From NCBI RefSeq assembly GCF_005937185.1, contig NZ_VCNI01000001.1, positions 802,657-866,656 on the forward strand: a DNA stretch of 64,000 bases, given 5' to 3'. The stretch comes from Flagellimonas algicola (GTDB lineage Bacteria > Bacteroidota > Bacteroidia > Flavobacteriales > Flavobacteriaceae). The notes beneath the pieces are model-generated. The model was not told where the DNA came from, made no database searches, and saw only the letters and a list, made by a program, of their open reading frames with translations. Position numbers and translations under genes: made by a program. Of this stretch, positions 32,910-41,920 are shown piece after piece (within the stretch, counting starts at the first letter, position 1; each line of letters begins with the position of its first letter).

Positions 32910-35771
32910 ATGATTAACTACGAAGAAAATATTGAAGTCAAAGGCGCCAGGGTCCACAACCTGAAAAATATTGATGTGACCATTCCTCGTGAGAAATTAG
33001 TGGTCATCACAGGCCTTTCCGGAAGTGGAAAATCCTCTTTGGCCTTCGATACCATTTATGCGGAAGGGCAACGACGCTACATTGAGACCTTTTCGGCCTA
33101 TGCGAGACAATTCCTCGGGGGATTGGAACGCCCTGATGTGGATAAAATCGATGGCCTCTCCCCAGTTATAGCCATTGAACAAAAAACAACATCCAAGTCA
33201 CCACGCTCTACTGTGGGCACCATTACCGAGGTCTATGATTTCCTCCGTTTGCTCTTCGCACGAGCCGGTGATGCTTACAGTTATAACACAGGAGAAAAAA
33301 TGGTGAGTTATAGCGATGAGCAGATAAAGGATTTGATCATAGATTCATACCGGGACAAAAAAATCAATGTTCTGGCACCTGTGGTAAAGTCCAGAAAGGG
33401 ACATTACCGTGAACTTTTTGAGCAAATTGCCAAACAAGGTTTTGTGAAGGTGAGGGTTGATGGCGAAATCCTGGATATTGTGAAAGGCATGAAGGTAGAT
33501 CGCTACAAGACCCACGATATTGAGATTGTCATTGATCGACTCAAGGTATCTGAATCAGAAGATTTCCAGAAGCGATTGGGGGAAACCATCAATACCGCCA
33601 TGTACAGTGGCAACAATGTGCTTATGGTTTTGGAAGAAGGCGAGCCCGTGCCCAGATATTTTAGCCGGGATCTAATGTGTCCTTCAACAGGGATCTCCTA
33701 CCCTACTCCTGAGCCCAATACCTTTTCCTTTAATTCCCCGAAAGGCATGTGTCCAGAATGCAACGGTTTGGGACATGTGTTTGAGGTAAGAGAACGGAAG
33801 ATATTTCCCAATAAGAAATTATCCATCCAAGCTGGAGGGATTGCCCCATTAGGCGAATACAAAAAATCCTGGGCCTTCAAACAACTGGAGACCATAGCAC
33901 AGCGCTATAAGTTTGATTTGACGGATCCGCTTGAAAAGATTCCTGCTGAGGCAATGGACATTATTTTAAATGGTGGCAAGGACAGTTTTGAAGTGGACTC
34001 CAAAACACTGGGAGTAAAAAGGCAGTATAAAATTGATTACGAAGGCATTGCCAACTTTATCAAAACCCAATTTGATGAAGCCAACTCCACATCCATCCGC
34101 AGATGGGCCAAGGAATATATGGACAAAGTGGGCTGTCCCAGTTGCCAGGGCGCCAGATTAAGGAAAGAGTCCTTATATTTTAAAATAGGCGAAAAAAACA
34201 TTGCCGAACTGGCACAGCTGGACATAGCAGAGTTGGCAGATTTCTTCAAACAATTGGAAAGCAACCTAGAAGGTAACCAGAAAAAAATTGCCGAAGAAAT
34301 AATCAAGGAAATCAGAACCCGTGTTCAATTCTTGCTGGATGTTGGACTTGACTACCTGTCCTTGAACCGTAGCTCAAAATCGCTTTCTGGTGGGGAAGCG
34401 CAACGTATACGATTGGCAACACAGATAGGCTCTCAATTGGTTGGGGTGCTCTATATATTGGACGAACCCAGTATTGGTTTGCACCAGCGAGATAATGAAC
34501 GACTTATCAATTCCTTGGAATCCCTTCGGGATATAGGAAATTCTGTTATTGTGGTGGAACATGACCGGGACATGATAGAACATGCCGATCATGTTATTGA
34601 TATTGGGCCAAAGGCCGGAAGACATGGTGGGGAAATTATTTCTGAAGGCAAACCGGAGGAACTAAAACAGCACCAGACCTTAACCGCTGAATATATCACT
34701 GGAGAACGGGAAATTCCCGTTCCCTCCAATAGAAGAAAAGGGACTGGGAAGAAAATTGTTCTTTCGGGCTGTACAGGTAACAACCTTAAAAATGTAACGG
34801 CACAGTTTCCTTTGGGGAAGCTGATAGGTGTAACCGGTGTTTCCGGAAGTGGAAAATCCACCTTAATCAATGAAACACTTTACCCGATTATGAACGCCCA
34901 TTACTTCAATGGCGTGAAAAAACCTATGCCTTATAAAAAGATTACGGGCTTGGAGCATGTGGACAAGGTTATTGACATCAATCAATCGCCTATTGGAAGA
35001 ACACCAAGGTCCAATCCGGCAACCTATACCGGTACTTTCAGTGAAATCAGGAGCCTGTTTGCCAAAACCACGGAGGCAACAATCCGTGGGTACAAGCCCG
35101 GCAGGTTCAGTTTTAATGTGGCCGGGGGAAGGTGCGAAACCTGCCAAGGAGGAGGTCTCAAGGTCATTGAGATGAACTTTTTACCTGATGTATATGTAGA
35201 ATGTGAGACCTGTAATGGCAAGCGATTCAACAGAGAAACCTTGGAGATTAGGTACAAGGGAAAATCCATTGCGGATGTTTTGGAAATGACCATCAATGAA
35301 GCGGTGGACTTTTTCGAGAACATCCCCAAAATTCATAGGAAGCTAAAGACCATTCAAGATGTTGGGTTGGGATATATTTCCTTGGGACAGCAATCTACTA
35401 CGCTCTCAGGAGGCGAAGCCCAACGAGTAAAATTGGCAACCGAGCTTTCCAAAAGAGATACAGGAAATACGTTTTATATTTTGGATGAGCCTACAACTGG
35501 ACTGCATTTTGAAGATATAAGGGTCTTGATGGAAGTTTTGAACAAATTGGTGGACAAAGGAAATACCATTTTGGTTATAGAACATAATATGGACGTCATA
35601 AAAATGATGGATTATATTATTGATATAGGATATGAGGGCGGTCGTGGTGGCGGAATGATCGTTGCCCAAGGTACACCGGAAGCGGTGGCCAAGGACAATA
35701 AAAGCTACACAGCCCGGTTTTTAAAGAAGGAGCTTGAGCAATCCAAACGGAAAATTGCACCTGCCGTATAA
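32910..35771 (+). CDS. uvrA: Excinuclease ABC subunit A
   Basis: A 953-aa UvrA, the damage-recognition ATPase of nucleotide excision repair. I start it at the ATG at 32910, giving the standard MINYEENIEVKGARVHNLKN; 35 further upstream codons are open but unlike UvrA. Two ABC cassettes are seen: Walker A GLSGSGKSSLAFDT and GVSGSGKSTLINET, each with a LSGGEAQR signature. Zinc-module cysteines are in CPECNGLG, CPSCQGARL, CETCQGGG and CETCNGKRF. The UvrB-binding and insertion domains occupy the first cassette. It is followed after 3 bases by the LOG-family gene, so these are probably co-transcribed. Confidence 0.98.
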   Translation: MINYEENIEVKGARVHNLKNIDVTIPREKLVVITGLSGSGKSSLAFDTIYAEGQRRYIETFSAYARQFLGGLERPDVDKIDGLSPVIAIEQKTTSKSPRSTVGTITEVYDFLRLLFARAGDAYSYNTGEKMVSYSDEQIKDLIIDSYRDKKINVLAPVVKSRKGHYRELFEQIAKQGFVKVRVDGEILDIVKGMKVDRYKTHDIEIVIDRLKVSESEDFQKRLGETINTAMYSGNNVLMVLEEGEPVPRYFSRDLMCPSTGISYPTPEPNTFSFNSPKGMCPECNGLGHVFEVRERKIFPNKKLSIQAGGIAPLGEYKKSWAFKQLETIAQRYKFDLTDPLEKIPAEAMDIILNGGKDSFEVDSKTLGVKRQYKIDYEGIANFIKTQFDEANSTSIRRWAKEYMDKVGCPSCQGARLRKESLYFKIGEKNIAELAQLDIAELADFFKQLESNLEGNQKKIAEEIIKEIRTRVQFLLDVGLDYLSLNRSSKSLSGGEAQRIRLATQIGSQLVGVLYILDEPSIGLHQRDNERLINSLESLRDIGNSVIVVEHDRDMIEHADHVIDIGPKAGRHGGEIISEGKPEELKQHQTLTAEYITGEREIPVPSNRRKGTGKKIVLSGCTGNNLKNVTAQFPLGKLIGVTGVSGSGKSTLINETLYPIMNAHYFNGVKKPMPYKKITGLEHVDKVIDINQSPIGRTPRSNPATYTGTFSEIRSLFAKTTEATIRGYKPGRFSFNVAGGRCETCQGGGLKVIEMNFLPDVYVECETCNGKRFNRETLEIRYKGKSIADVLEMTINEAVDFFENIPKIHRKLKTIQDVGLGYISLGQQSTTLSGGEAQRVKLATELSKRDTGNTFYILDEPTTGLHFEDIRVLMEVLNKLVDKGNTILVIEHNMDVIKMMDYIIDIGYEGGRGGGMIVAQGTPEAVAKDNKSYTARFLKKELEQSKRKIAPAV

Positions 35772-35774
35772 TAC

Positions 35775-36473
35775 ATGATTATTCAAATGCGAAAAGAACA
35801 GCACCATAAAGGATGGAATGAAATAAAGACCAATGACTCTTGGGCCATATTCAAGATTATGGGTGAATTTGTCAATGGTTTTGAGAAGATGAGTGAAATT
35901 GGCCCCTGTGTTTCTATTTTTGGATCGGCGCGGGTAAAACCCGGACAACCTTATTATGAGTTAGCCGTGGAAGTGTCCAAAAAAGTAGCGGAAGCTGGGT
36001 ACGGAATAATCACCGGTGGCGGACCAGGAATTATGGAAGCAGGAAATAAAGGAGCCAACCTTGCGGGAGGAACTTCCGTAGGCCTCAATATTGATCTTCC
36101 GTTTGAGCAACATGATAACCCATACATTGACAATGATAAAAACCTGGACTTCGATTACTTTTTTGTCCGAAAGGTTATGTTTGTAAAATACTCACAAGGT
36201 TTTGTGGTCATGCCCGGTGGGTTTGGCACCTTGGATGAATTGTTTGAGGCTATAACACTGATTCAAACCAACAAGATTCATACCTTCCCTATTATTTTGG
36301 TAGGCACCAAATTCTGGAGTGGTCTTATAGATTGGATCAAGGAAACCATGCTGAACGCGGGTAACATTAGTGCCCATGATCTGGATTTGATTAAAATTGT
36401 GGATTCTGCCGAAGCTGTTGTTGATATTATTGATGCGTTCTATAAAGGGCGTAACCTAAGCCCCAATTTTTAA
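35775..36473 (+). CDS. LOG family protein (TIGR00730, cytokinin riboside 5'-monophosphate phosphoribohydrolase-like)
   Basis: A 232-aa Rossmann-fold protein. The two family motifs are present: GGGPGIMEAGNKGA and MPGGFGTLDELFE. Related plant LOG enzymes and bacterial homologues hydrolyse nucleoside 5'-monophosphates such as AMP to a free base and ribose-5-phosphate. The ATG at 35775 begins 3 bases after uvrA; a second ATG at 35787 is an equally reasonable start. It precedes the pseudo-peptidase gene by 4 bases. A role in nucleotide turnover is likely; a link to uvrA is positional only. Confidence 0.9.
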   Translation: MIIQMRKEQHHKGWNEIKTNDSWAIFKIMGEFVNGFEKMSEIGPCVSIFGSARVKPGQPYYELAVEVSKKVAEAGYGIITGGGPGIMEAGNKGANLAGGTSVGLNIDLPFEQHDNPYIDNDKNLDFDYFFVRKVMFVKYSQGFVVMPGGFGTLDELFEAITLIQTNKIHTFPIILVGTKFWSGLIDWIKETMLNAGNISAHDLDLIKIVDSAEAVVDIIDAFYKGRNLSPNF

Positions 36474-36477
36474 TCCC

Positions 36478-39318
36478 TTGCCTTTGGCGAACAAAAAAAG
36501 CATAACATATTTTTCATTGCTCTTCCTTCTTGTTGGGTTCAGGATGTTGGGGCAGCACACCAATGAAATAACAGCTGCCTTAAAAGACGAAACCAAGGAA
36601 GTTGAAATCAAACAAAAGTTTACCTATGTCAACACCTCCAAGGATGGGTTGACCGCTCTTTATTTCAACGACTGGAACCACGCTTTTTCCAACAAAAAAA
36701 CCGCACTTGCCAAACGTTTTGGGGAAGAATTCAAACGCAGTTTACATTTAGCCAAGGACAAAGAACGTGGGTACACCCATTTGGTTAGTATTGTTGGAGA
36801 AAACTATGCTGGCTTAAGTTGGAATAGAATGGGTAATAGCGATGTTATTCGAGTACAATTGGAAGAGGTCTTGGCTCCAGGTGCATCCGTACAGCTTTTT
36901 TTTACCTACACCATCAAACTGCCCAATGCCAAGTTTACCGCCTACGGGTTTGGCCCTAACGGGGAGTATCATTTAAAGGATTGGTACCTTACCCCGGCTG
37001 TGTATGATGATGGTTGGAAACTGTACGACAACATGGATTTGGATGACAATTACACGGATCCAGCCAACACTTCCATTAACTTCACCTATCCTGATAAACT
37101 ATTTTTGTCCACTAACTTTATCGACATTGGGAAATCCAATTTTCCGGGTGGGCAATTCATACAGCTTCAAGGGGACAATAGAAAAAACTGCGAAATCATC
37201 TTGGAAAGAACATCCAGGTTCACCAAACATGTAACCGGAATGATCACGGTTACTACAGACTTGGAATCCAACCGTTATGATAAAATCTCACAGGGTATTT
37301 CCATAAATAAGATTGCGGTTTTCTTAAATGAAAACCTGGGCAAGTATCCGCACCCCAATCTTCTGGTAAGTGAAATTTCATACAACAAAAGTCCTTTGTA
37401 TGGAATCAACCAATTACCCTCGTTTATTAGGCCTTATGAAGAGCAGTTTCAGTTTGAGATGAAATTCCTTAAAACCGCCATCCATAGTTTTTTAAATGAA
37501 ACCATTTATTTGGACCCAAGAGCGGAACGTTGGGTGCTGGATGCCATCGGTAATTATTTGATGATCAAATATGTGGAGGAACACTATCCTGACCAGAAAT
37601 TAGCGGGCAAACTATCCAAAATCTGGGGATTCCGAGGATTTCATTTAGCGCAGATGGACTTCAATGAGCAATATGCACTCCTCAGTATGCTGTCTGCCCG
37701 TAAAAATATAGATCAGGCCTTGGACACACCTAATGACTCCTTGATCAAATTCAATCAAAAAATCGCAAACGGTTATAAAGCTGGATTGGGCATGTCCTAT
37801 TTGGCTGAATACCTAGGAGGTCAGAAGGTAGATAGCAGCATTACCTCTTTTTATAGAGGTCATATGCTGAATCCATCGGTAAAAGCCTTGGATTTCCAAA
37901 AGGAAATAGAACAGCACGCTGAAAAGGATGTGGATTGGTTCTTTAAAGAATATGTTTCTACACGAAAGAAGATTGACTACAAGATTAAGAAGGTTGAAAA
38001 ATACGAGGATTCGCTGACTTTTGTGATTAAAAATAAACGGGGAACCAAGGTTCCCATTTCCCTTTTTGGGCTTAACAAGGATTCTGTGGTATCCCAGTAT
38101 TGGTTTAAAGACATAGACACCTCCAGAACCTTTACCATTCCAAGAAATGGTGAAGACCGGCTAGTGCTCAACTATGATAAGAAGATCCCGGAATTCAACC
38201 AGCGGGATAACTGGAAAACGCTCAATGGTTTTTTTGCCAGTAACAAGCGATTAAAATTTCAATTTTTCAAGGACACGGAAGATCCTTATTACCATCAGAT
38301 ATTTTATGTCCCTATTGCCAATTTCAACGTGTATGATGGGATAACCCCTGGGCTACGTATTTACAACAAAACCTTTTTGGAGCGCCCATTTCAATATGAT
38401 ATATCTCCCACCTATTCGTTTTTGGAAAAAACAGTAGTGGGCAAAGCTAGTTTTCGTTACCGGAAATATCACGGTAAAAGTGGCCTCTTTGTCTCCAATT
38501 ATGTTTTTGCGGGATCAACCTCACATTTTCAAGTCAATTCCCGATACACTACGCTAACTCCCGCAGTCTCATTTGGATGGAGGCCGGATAATCTAATTTC
38601 GAATCGAAGGCAGAGCCTATTGCTGCGATACCGAAGTGTTTTTAGAAATATTGATGAGAGTATTGCGGACCAACTGGACACAGAACCGGATTATGGGGTG
38701 CTGAATCTCAGGTTTATAGATGTGGACAATGATATTTTGAACTACACATCTTGGTTTTTGGATGCCCAACATTCCAGCGACTTTACAAAACTGGCTTTTG
38801 AGCTGGAATATCGCAAACTATTTGAAAGCAACAGGCAGTTTAACTTTCGCTTGTATGCGGGTAAATTTTTGCGAAACAACACGGACTCGGATTTCTTCAG
38901 CTTTGCCTTGGACAGACCCACGGATTATATGTTTGACCTAAACTATTTAGGACGTTCCGAAAACTCAGGAATCTATAGCCAGCAAATTATCATTGCAGAG
39001 GGTGGTTTTAAATCCAAATTGGAAAACCCTTTTGCCAACGATTGGATTGTTACCACAAACGCCAGCACCAACATTTGGAGGTGGATAGAAGCCTATGGAG
39101 ATTTGGGGTATATCCGCAACAAAGGGGAAAATGCCCGCTTTGTTTACGATTCTGGGGTTCGTTTAAATTTGGTTACGGACTATTTTGAACTCTACTTTCC
39201 TGTATATAGCAACAGAGGTTGGGAAATTGCAGAAAGGGATTACGGGGAACGTATTCGTTTCGTGGTCACTATCAGCCCAAAAACACTTATCGGACTGTTT
39301 ACCAGAAAATGGTTTTAG
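36478..39318 (+). CDS. M1-like pseudo-metallopeptidase with predicted C-terminal outer-membrane barrel
   Basis: A 946-aa protein with a signal peptide (SLLFLLVGFRMLGQ) and a TTG start 4 bases after the LOG gene. Residues ~40-560 look like the N-terminal beta and gluzincin domains of an M1 aminopeptidase. At the catalytic position, however, it has IHSFLNE where M1 enzymes have HExxH, and WVLDAIGNYLM where they have the WLxEG third-ligand motif. The zinc ligands are therefore lost. Residues ~600-946 alternate aromatic and polar strands (FRYRKYHGKSGLFVSNYVFAG and similar) and end in RKWF, like an outer-membrane barrel. It could be a surface-exposed scaffold or chaperone. The uncertainty is in fold, not coding. 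Confidence 0.78.
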   Translation: MPLANKKSITYFSLLFLLVGFRMLGQHTNEITAALKDETKEVEIKQKFTYVNTSKDGLTALYFNDWNHAFSNKKTALAKRFGEEFKRSLHLAKDKERGYTHLVSIVGENYAGLSWNRMGNSDVIRVQLEEVLAPGASVQLFFTYTIKLPNAKFTAYGFGPNGEYHLKDWYLTPAVYDDGWKLYDNMDLDDNYTDPANTSINFTYPDKLFLSTNFIDIGKSNFPGGQFIQLQGDNRKNCEIILERTSRFTKHVTGMITVTTDLESNRYDKISQGISINKIAVFLNENLGKYPHPNLLVSEISYNKSPLYGINQLPSFIRPYEEQFQFEMKFLKTAIHSFLNETIYLDPRAERWVLDAIGNYLMIKYVEEHYPDQKLAGKLSKIWGFRGFHLAQMDFNEQYALLSMLSARKNIDQALDTPNDSLIKFNQKIANGYKAGLGMSYLAEYLGGQKVDSSITSFYRGHMLNPSVKALDFQKEIEQHAEKDVDWFFKEYVSTRKKIDYKIKKVEKYEDSLTFVIKNKRGTKVPISLFGLNKDSVVSQYWFKDIDTSRTFTIPRNGEDRLVLNYDKKIPEFNQRDNWKTLNGFFASNKRLKFQFFKDTEDPYYHQIFYVPIANFNVYDGITPGLRIYNKTFLERPFQYDISPTYSFLEKTVVGKASFRYRKYHGKSGLFVSNYVFAGSTSHFQVNSRYTTLTPAVSFGWRPDNLISNRRQSLLLRYRSVFRNIDESIADQLDTEPDYGVLNLRFIDVDNDILNYTSWFLDAQHSSDFTKLAFELEYRKLFESNRQFNFRLYAGKFLRNNTDSDFFSFALDRPTDYMFDLNYLGRSENSGIYSQQIIIAEGGFKSKLENPFANDWIVTTNASTNIWRWIEAYGDLGYIRNKGENARFVYDSGVRLNLVTDYFELYFPVYSNRGWEIAERDYGERIRFVVTISPKTLIGLFTRKWF

Positions 39319-39426
39319 ATTGAAGCATTCTCAAAAAACAGGCTCTTAATTATCGTTTGATTGCATAATTTTCCATAAAAATGCTTTTTTTATAACATAT
39401 TATTACTTTATTAACAGGTTTCACTG

Positions 39427-39457
39427 TTGCCATTCTGCTTCTATTTTAGTATTTTTG
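39427..39457 (+). promoter_or_regulatory. Candidate promoter of the E1 fusion gene
   Basis: TTG at 39427-39429 and TATTTTTG at 39450-39457 with a 20-base spacer; the -7 element is exact, the -33 element and spacing are only approximate. Predicted transcription start is about 13 bases before the ATG at 39477. Confidence 0.45.
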
Positions 39458-39476
39458 CGCAAATTCAATTGTGCCA

Positions 39477-41888
39477 ATGAAACCCCATTCCAAGACAAGC
39501 AGCGATATTTCCTTTGATGATTTCCAGTCCCAAATCCTTAAGGATTACCAGGTTGCGGTCACAAGTAGGGAATGTAGCCTATTGGGAAGACGGGAGGTTC
39601 TTTCCGGAAAAGCAAAGTTTGGAATATTTGGTGACGGAAAGGAATTACCGCAGTTGGCCATGGCCAGAGCTTTTCAGGACGGGGATTTTAGGAGCGGTTA
39701 TTATCGGGACCAAACCTTTATGATGGCCTTGGGTTACCTAAACCCAAAGGAGTTTTTCCATGGGCTATATGCCACCACGGATATGAAAAAAGAGCCCATG
39801 AGCGCTGGGAGGCAAATGGGAGGCCATTTTGTGACCCACAGCTTAAATGAGGACGGGACCTGGAAAGATTTGACCAAACAAAAAAACAGTAGCGCAGACA
39901 TCTCCTGTACAGCCGGTCAGATGCCACGCTTGTTAGGGCTTGCACAGGCCTCCAAACTATATCGAAACCTAGAGGATATTGATCAGACCAACTTTTCCAA
40001 CAACGGAAATGAGGTTGCTTGGGGAACCATTGGAAATGCGAGTACCAGCGAAGGTCATTTCTTTGAGACGGTTAATGCTGCTGGCGTCATGCAGGTTCCA
40101 ATGATCATTTGTATCTGGGATGACGAATACGGTATCTCAGTACCTGCGGAATTCCATACAACAAAAGGGGATATTTCAGAAGCTTTGTCCGGTTTACAGC
40201 GAGATAAAGACACCCCTGGCTACGAAATTCTTAAGGTCAAAGGTTGGGACTATACGGCCTTGATTCATGCCTTTGAGAACGCATCGGACATTGCGAGGGA
40301 AGATCATGTTCCCGTAATGATTCATGTCACAGAACTAACACAACCTCAAGGACATTCCACTTCGGGTTCCCATGAACGCTACAAATCCAGCGAGCGATTA
40401 GAATGGGAGCGGGAGAATGATTGCAATAAGCGATTTAGAGAGTGGATTCTTGAAAACGGTATAAAGACCGAAGAAGAGCTAAAAACTTTGGAAAGGGAAA
40501 TCAAGCTTAAAGTTCGTGCCGCCAAAAAAGAAGCTTGGGCAGAATTCCTTCAACCGCATATCCAAGCCAAAAAACAATTGATCCAGTTATTGGAAAGCGC
40601 TGCCTCCAAGAGCCCCAATCGTAGTTTCATCAGCAAGGTGAAAAACGATTTGATTGCCATTGAGGAGCCCATCAAAAAAGATTTGGCCTCCAAAGCCAGA
40701 AAGGCATTAAGATACCTCCTTGGGGAAACAAATCCAGAAAGGGTTGCCCTTCAACAATGGATAGCAAACTTCTTGAACGAAGTTCAACCCAAATACAGCT
40801 CCCACCTCTATAATGAGTTGGACAGCAAGGCTACCGAAGTTAAAACACAGGAGCCGGCATATGACAGCCGTGCTGAAGAAGTAGATGGACGAATCATTCT
40901 AAGGGACAATTTTGATGCACTTTTCGCCAAATATCCGCAGGCTTTGGTCTTTGGCGAGGATACCGGGAATATTGGGGATGTGAATCAAGGACTGGAGGGA
41001 CTTCAGAAGAAATACGGACCGCTACGGGTTGCGGACACCGGAATACGTGAGACCACAATCATTGGGCAAGGAATAGGTCTTTCCCTCAGAGGACTTCGTC
41101 CAATTGCGGAAATTCAGTACCTGGATTACATTCTATACGGAATCCAAACTTTGAGTGATGATCTAGCCAGCCTGATGTACCGAACCGTTGGAAAGCAAAA
41201 GGCACCGCTAATTGTTAGAACACGCGGACACAGACTGGAAGGTATTTGGCATTCTGGATCACCCATGGGTGGATTGATACACCTGTTACGAGGCATGTAT
41301 ATTCTAGTTCCCAGAAACATGACCCAAGCTGCAGGGTTTTACAATACACTGCTAAAAAGCGATGAACCCGCTATTGTCATTGAAAGTCTAAACGGCTATC
41401 GCTTAAAAGAAAAGAAACCCTCCAATTTGGGAGAGTTTTGCACACCTATAGGAAAGGTGGAAACATTGAAAGAAGGTAAGGACATTACGCTGTTGTCTTA
41501 TGGTTCAACACTGAGAATTGTTCAAAAAGTAGCTTCCGAGCTTTTGGAAGTGGGTATTGACGCAGAGGTCATTGATGCGCAGTCCCTACTCCCATTTGAT
41601 TTAAATCACGACGTGGTTAAAAGTCTTCAGAAAACCAATAGACTTCTTATTGTTGACGAGGATGTGCCAGGTGGATGCTCTGCCTATTTGCTACAAGAAA
41701 TAATGGAAAACCAAGAAGGGTATAAGTATTTGGACAGTGCTCCGCAAACCCTCACGGCCAAGGAACACAGACCGGCGTACGCCTCGGATGGGGATTATTT
41801 CTCCAAGCCCAATGCAGAGGATATTTTCGAAAAGGTCTATGCCATTATGCACGAGATGGACCCCGTTTCCTATCCACAATTGAGATAA
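39477..41888 (+). CDS. 2-oxoacid dehydrogenase E1, fused alpha and beta subunits
   Basis: An 803-aa single chain carrying both halves of a thiamine-diphosphate E1, as often seen in Bacteroidota. The alpha half (about residues 20-330) has SGYYRDQTFMMALG, AGRQMGGHF and the ThDP-binding WGTIGNASTSEGHFFE region. The beta half starts near residue 475 with VFGEDTGNIGDVNQG, then ADTGIRETTIIGQGIGLSLRG and GCSAYLLQEIMENQ. The likely reaction is oxidative decarboxylation of branched-chain 2-oxoacids or pyruvate, feeding an E2 encoded elsewhere. The ATG at 39477 is preferred over a GTG at 39471. A bidirectional terminator follows the stop directly. Confidence 0.93.
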   Translation: MKPHSKTSSDISFDDFQSQILKDYQVAVTSRECSLLGRREVLSGKAKFGIFGDGKELPQLAMARAFQDGDFRSGYYRDQTFMMALGYLNPKEFFHGLYATTDMKKEPMSAGRQMGGHFVTHSLNEDGTWKDLTKQKNSSADISCTAGQMPRLLGLAQASKLYRNLEDIDQTNFSNNGNEVAWGTIGNASTSEGHFFETVNAAGVMQVPMIICIWDDEYGISVPAEFHTTKGDISEALSGLQRDKDTPGYEILKVKGWDYTALIHAFENASDIAREDHVPVMIHVTELTQPQGHSTSGSHERYKSSERLEWERENDCNKRFREWILENGIKTEEELKTLEREIKLKVRAAKKEAWAEFLQPHIQAKKQLIQLLESAASKSPNRSFISKVKNDLIAIEEPIKKDLASKARKALRYLLGETNPERVALQQWIANFLNEVQPKYSSHLYNELDSKATEVKTQEPAYDSRAEEVDGRIILRDNFDALFAKYPQALVFGEDTGNIGDVNQGLEGLQKKYGPLRVADTGIRETTIIGQGIGLSLRGLRPIAEIQYLDYILYGIQTLSDDLASLMYRTVGKQKAPLIVRTRGHRLEGIWHSGSPMGGLIHLLRGMYILVPRNMTQAAGFYNTLLKSDEPAIVIESLNGYRLKEKKPSNLGEFCTPIGKVETLKEGKDITLLSYGSTLRIVQKVASELLEVGIDAEVIDAQSLLPFDLNHDVVKSLQKTNRLLIVDEDVPGGCSAYLLQEIMENQEGYKYLDSAPQTLTAKEHRPAYASDGDYFSKPNAEDIFEKVYAIMHEMDPVSYPQLR

Positions 41889-41918
41889 AAAAAGCCCCCG
41901 ATAAATCGGGGGCTTTTT
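41887..41918. terminator. Bidirectional intrinsic terminator
   Basis: GCCCCCGA (41894-41901), loop TAAA, TCGGGGGC (41906-41913), flanked by seven As on the left and five Ts on the right. It can serve the E1 gene on the plus strand and the M16 peptidase gene on the minus strand. Confidence 0.92.
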
Positions 41919-41920
41919 AA

